6,737 nucleotides of DNA, taken from positions 1 through 6,737 of the forward strand of contig JAILBI010000241.1 of assembly GCA_024681175.1 (NCBI GenBank), written 5' to 3'. The stretch's first letter is position 1. Every line of letters begins with the position of its first letter. Source of the stretch: Acholeplasmatales bacterium (GTDB lineage: Bacteria; Bacillota_I; Bacilli_A; Acholeplasmatales; Anaeroplasmataceae). Of the stretch, positions 6,408-6,737 are shown piece by piece. Under the pieces are notes generated by a model. That model was not told the origin of the DNA, ran no database searches, and saw only the letters and a list, made by a program, of their open reading frames with translations. A program made the translations under genes and the position numbers.

Positions 6408-6737
6408 ATGGGTAAATTCTTTAAGTTTTTATATTTATCAATTATTTTATTAATTCCTATTTTGTTGACTGTACTAAATATAGTTATGTTTGACTCAAAA
6501 AAATTATGGTCGATTATAACTCCTATATATGTTTCCATTGGATTTAGTTTTATCGCTTTATTGGCATTTTTTATTCATATGAGGAGTGAAAAATTTAAAA
6601 AAATAATTATGTTTGGTATACTTTTTAATATCATATTTAATGTTGCTTTTTTAACGATTGTTTGTTTTAAATATGAAGAACCATCTAGATATTATTATTC
6701 ATTTATTGATATAATTATAATTGTATCAATTATAATA
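6408..6737 (+). CDS. Multi-pass membrane protein, 3'-partial, function unknown
   Basis: From the ATG at 6408 the frame stays open for 110 codons to the window edge. The SD AGGGAG (6393-6398) lies 9 nt upstream. I do not recognise the protein. It has a short basic N-terminus (M-G-K-F-F-K) and predicted transmembrane helices at about 7-28, 34-57, 65-87 and from 99 onward, still hydrophobic at the edge. Connecting segments are short: D-S-K-K-L, a basic M-R-S-E-K-F-K-K loop at 58-65, and K-Y-E-E-P-S-R-Y at 88-95. The basic loop between helices 2 and 3 and the basic N-terminus suggest both are cytoplasmic. No transporter or enzyme motif is visible. It has its own promoter and is separated from the alcohol dehydrogenase gene by a terminator, so it is an independent unit. 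Confidence 0.75.
   Translation, partial: MGKFFKFLYLSIILLIPILLTVLNIVMFDSKKLWSIITPIYVSIGFSFIALLAFFIHMRSEKFKKIIMFGILFNIIFNVAFLTIVCFKYEEPSRYYYSFIDIIIIVSIII

Noticed and set aside
1..6737. Mobile element, CRISPR array, toxin-antitoxin or defence system
   Set aside because: No transposase, integrase, nuclease, regularly spaced repeat array or paired small toxin-type genes are visible. The two small unknown genes encode only hydrophobic helices.

Overview
The window is strongly AT-rich, roughly 30% G+C by eye. TTA dominates for Leu and AGA for Arg, Shine-Dalgarno sites are of the AGGAG/GAGGT type, and all genes lie on the + strand with very tight spacing. Every Trp in the complete genes is TGG, and the seven visible stops are five TAA and two TAG, so the standard bacterial code fits. 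Together this suggests a low-GC Firmicutes/Bacillota organism, possibly a gut clostridial, erysipelotrichial or RF39/Mollicutes-like lineage. The exact lineage is inference.

Bases 1-4843 are the downstream part of an operon that enters from the left. It holds five genes with overlaps or gaps of only 2-3 nt: the C-terminal part of a BaiN/YhiN/HI0933-type flavoprotein, a full-length COG2509-type FAD-dependent dehydrogenase, an M32 metallocarboxypeptidase, a Nudix hydrolase resembling Ap4A hydrolases, and the ribosome-assembly GTPase EngB (YsxC/YihA). The operon ends at a clear intrinsic terminator that starts within the engB stop codon.

Bases 4844-6297 are a second, two-gene unit: a 62-residue membrane hairpin protein and, 3 nt later, an iron-type alcohol dehydrogenase of the YqhD/butanol dehydrogenase group. 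A 9-bp inverted repeat lies in the short promoter region ahead of it, and a strong intrinsic terminator follows it.

Bases 6298-6737 hold an AT-rich regulatory region with a good sigma-A-type promoter and several symmetric motifs. It precedes an unrecognised multi-pass membrane protein whose frame stays open to the window edge.

Functionally this looks like a housekeeping neighbourhood: redox flavoproteins, peptide turnover, nucleotide clean-up, 50S subunit assembly and aldehyde/alcohol redox balance. I see no mobile element, CRISPR array, tRNA, rRNA or defence system, and no convincing evidence of a new multi-gene system. The parts worth a second look are the diverged flavoprotein, the two unstudied small membrane proteins and the two symmetric promoter regions.
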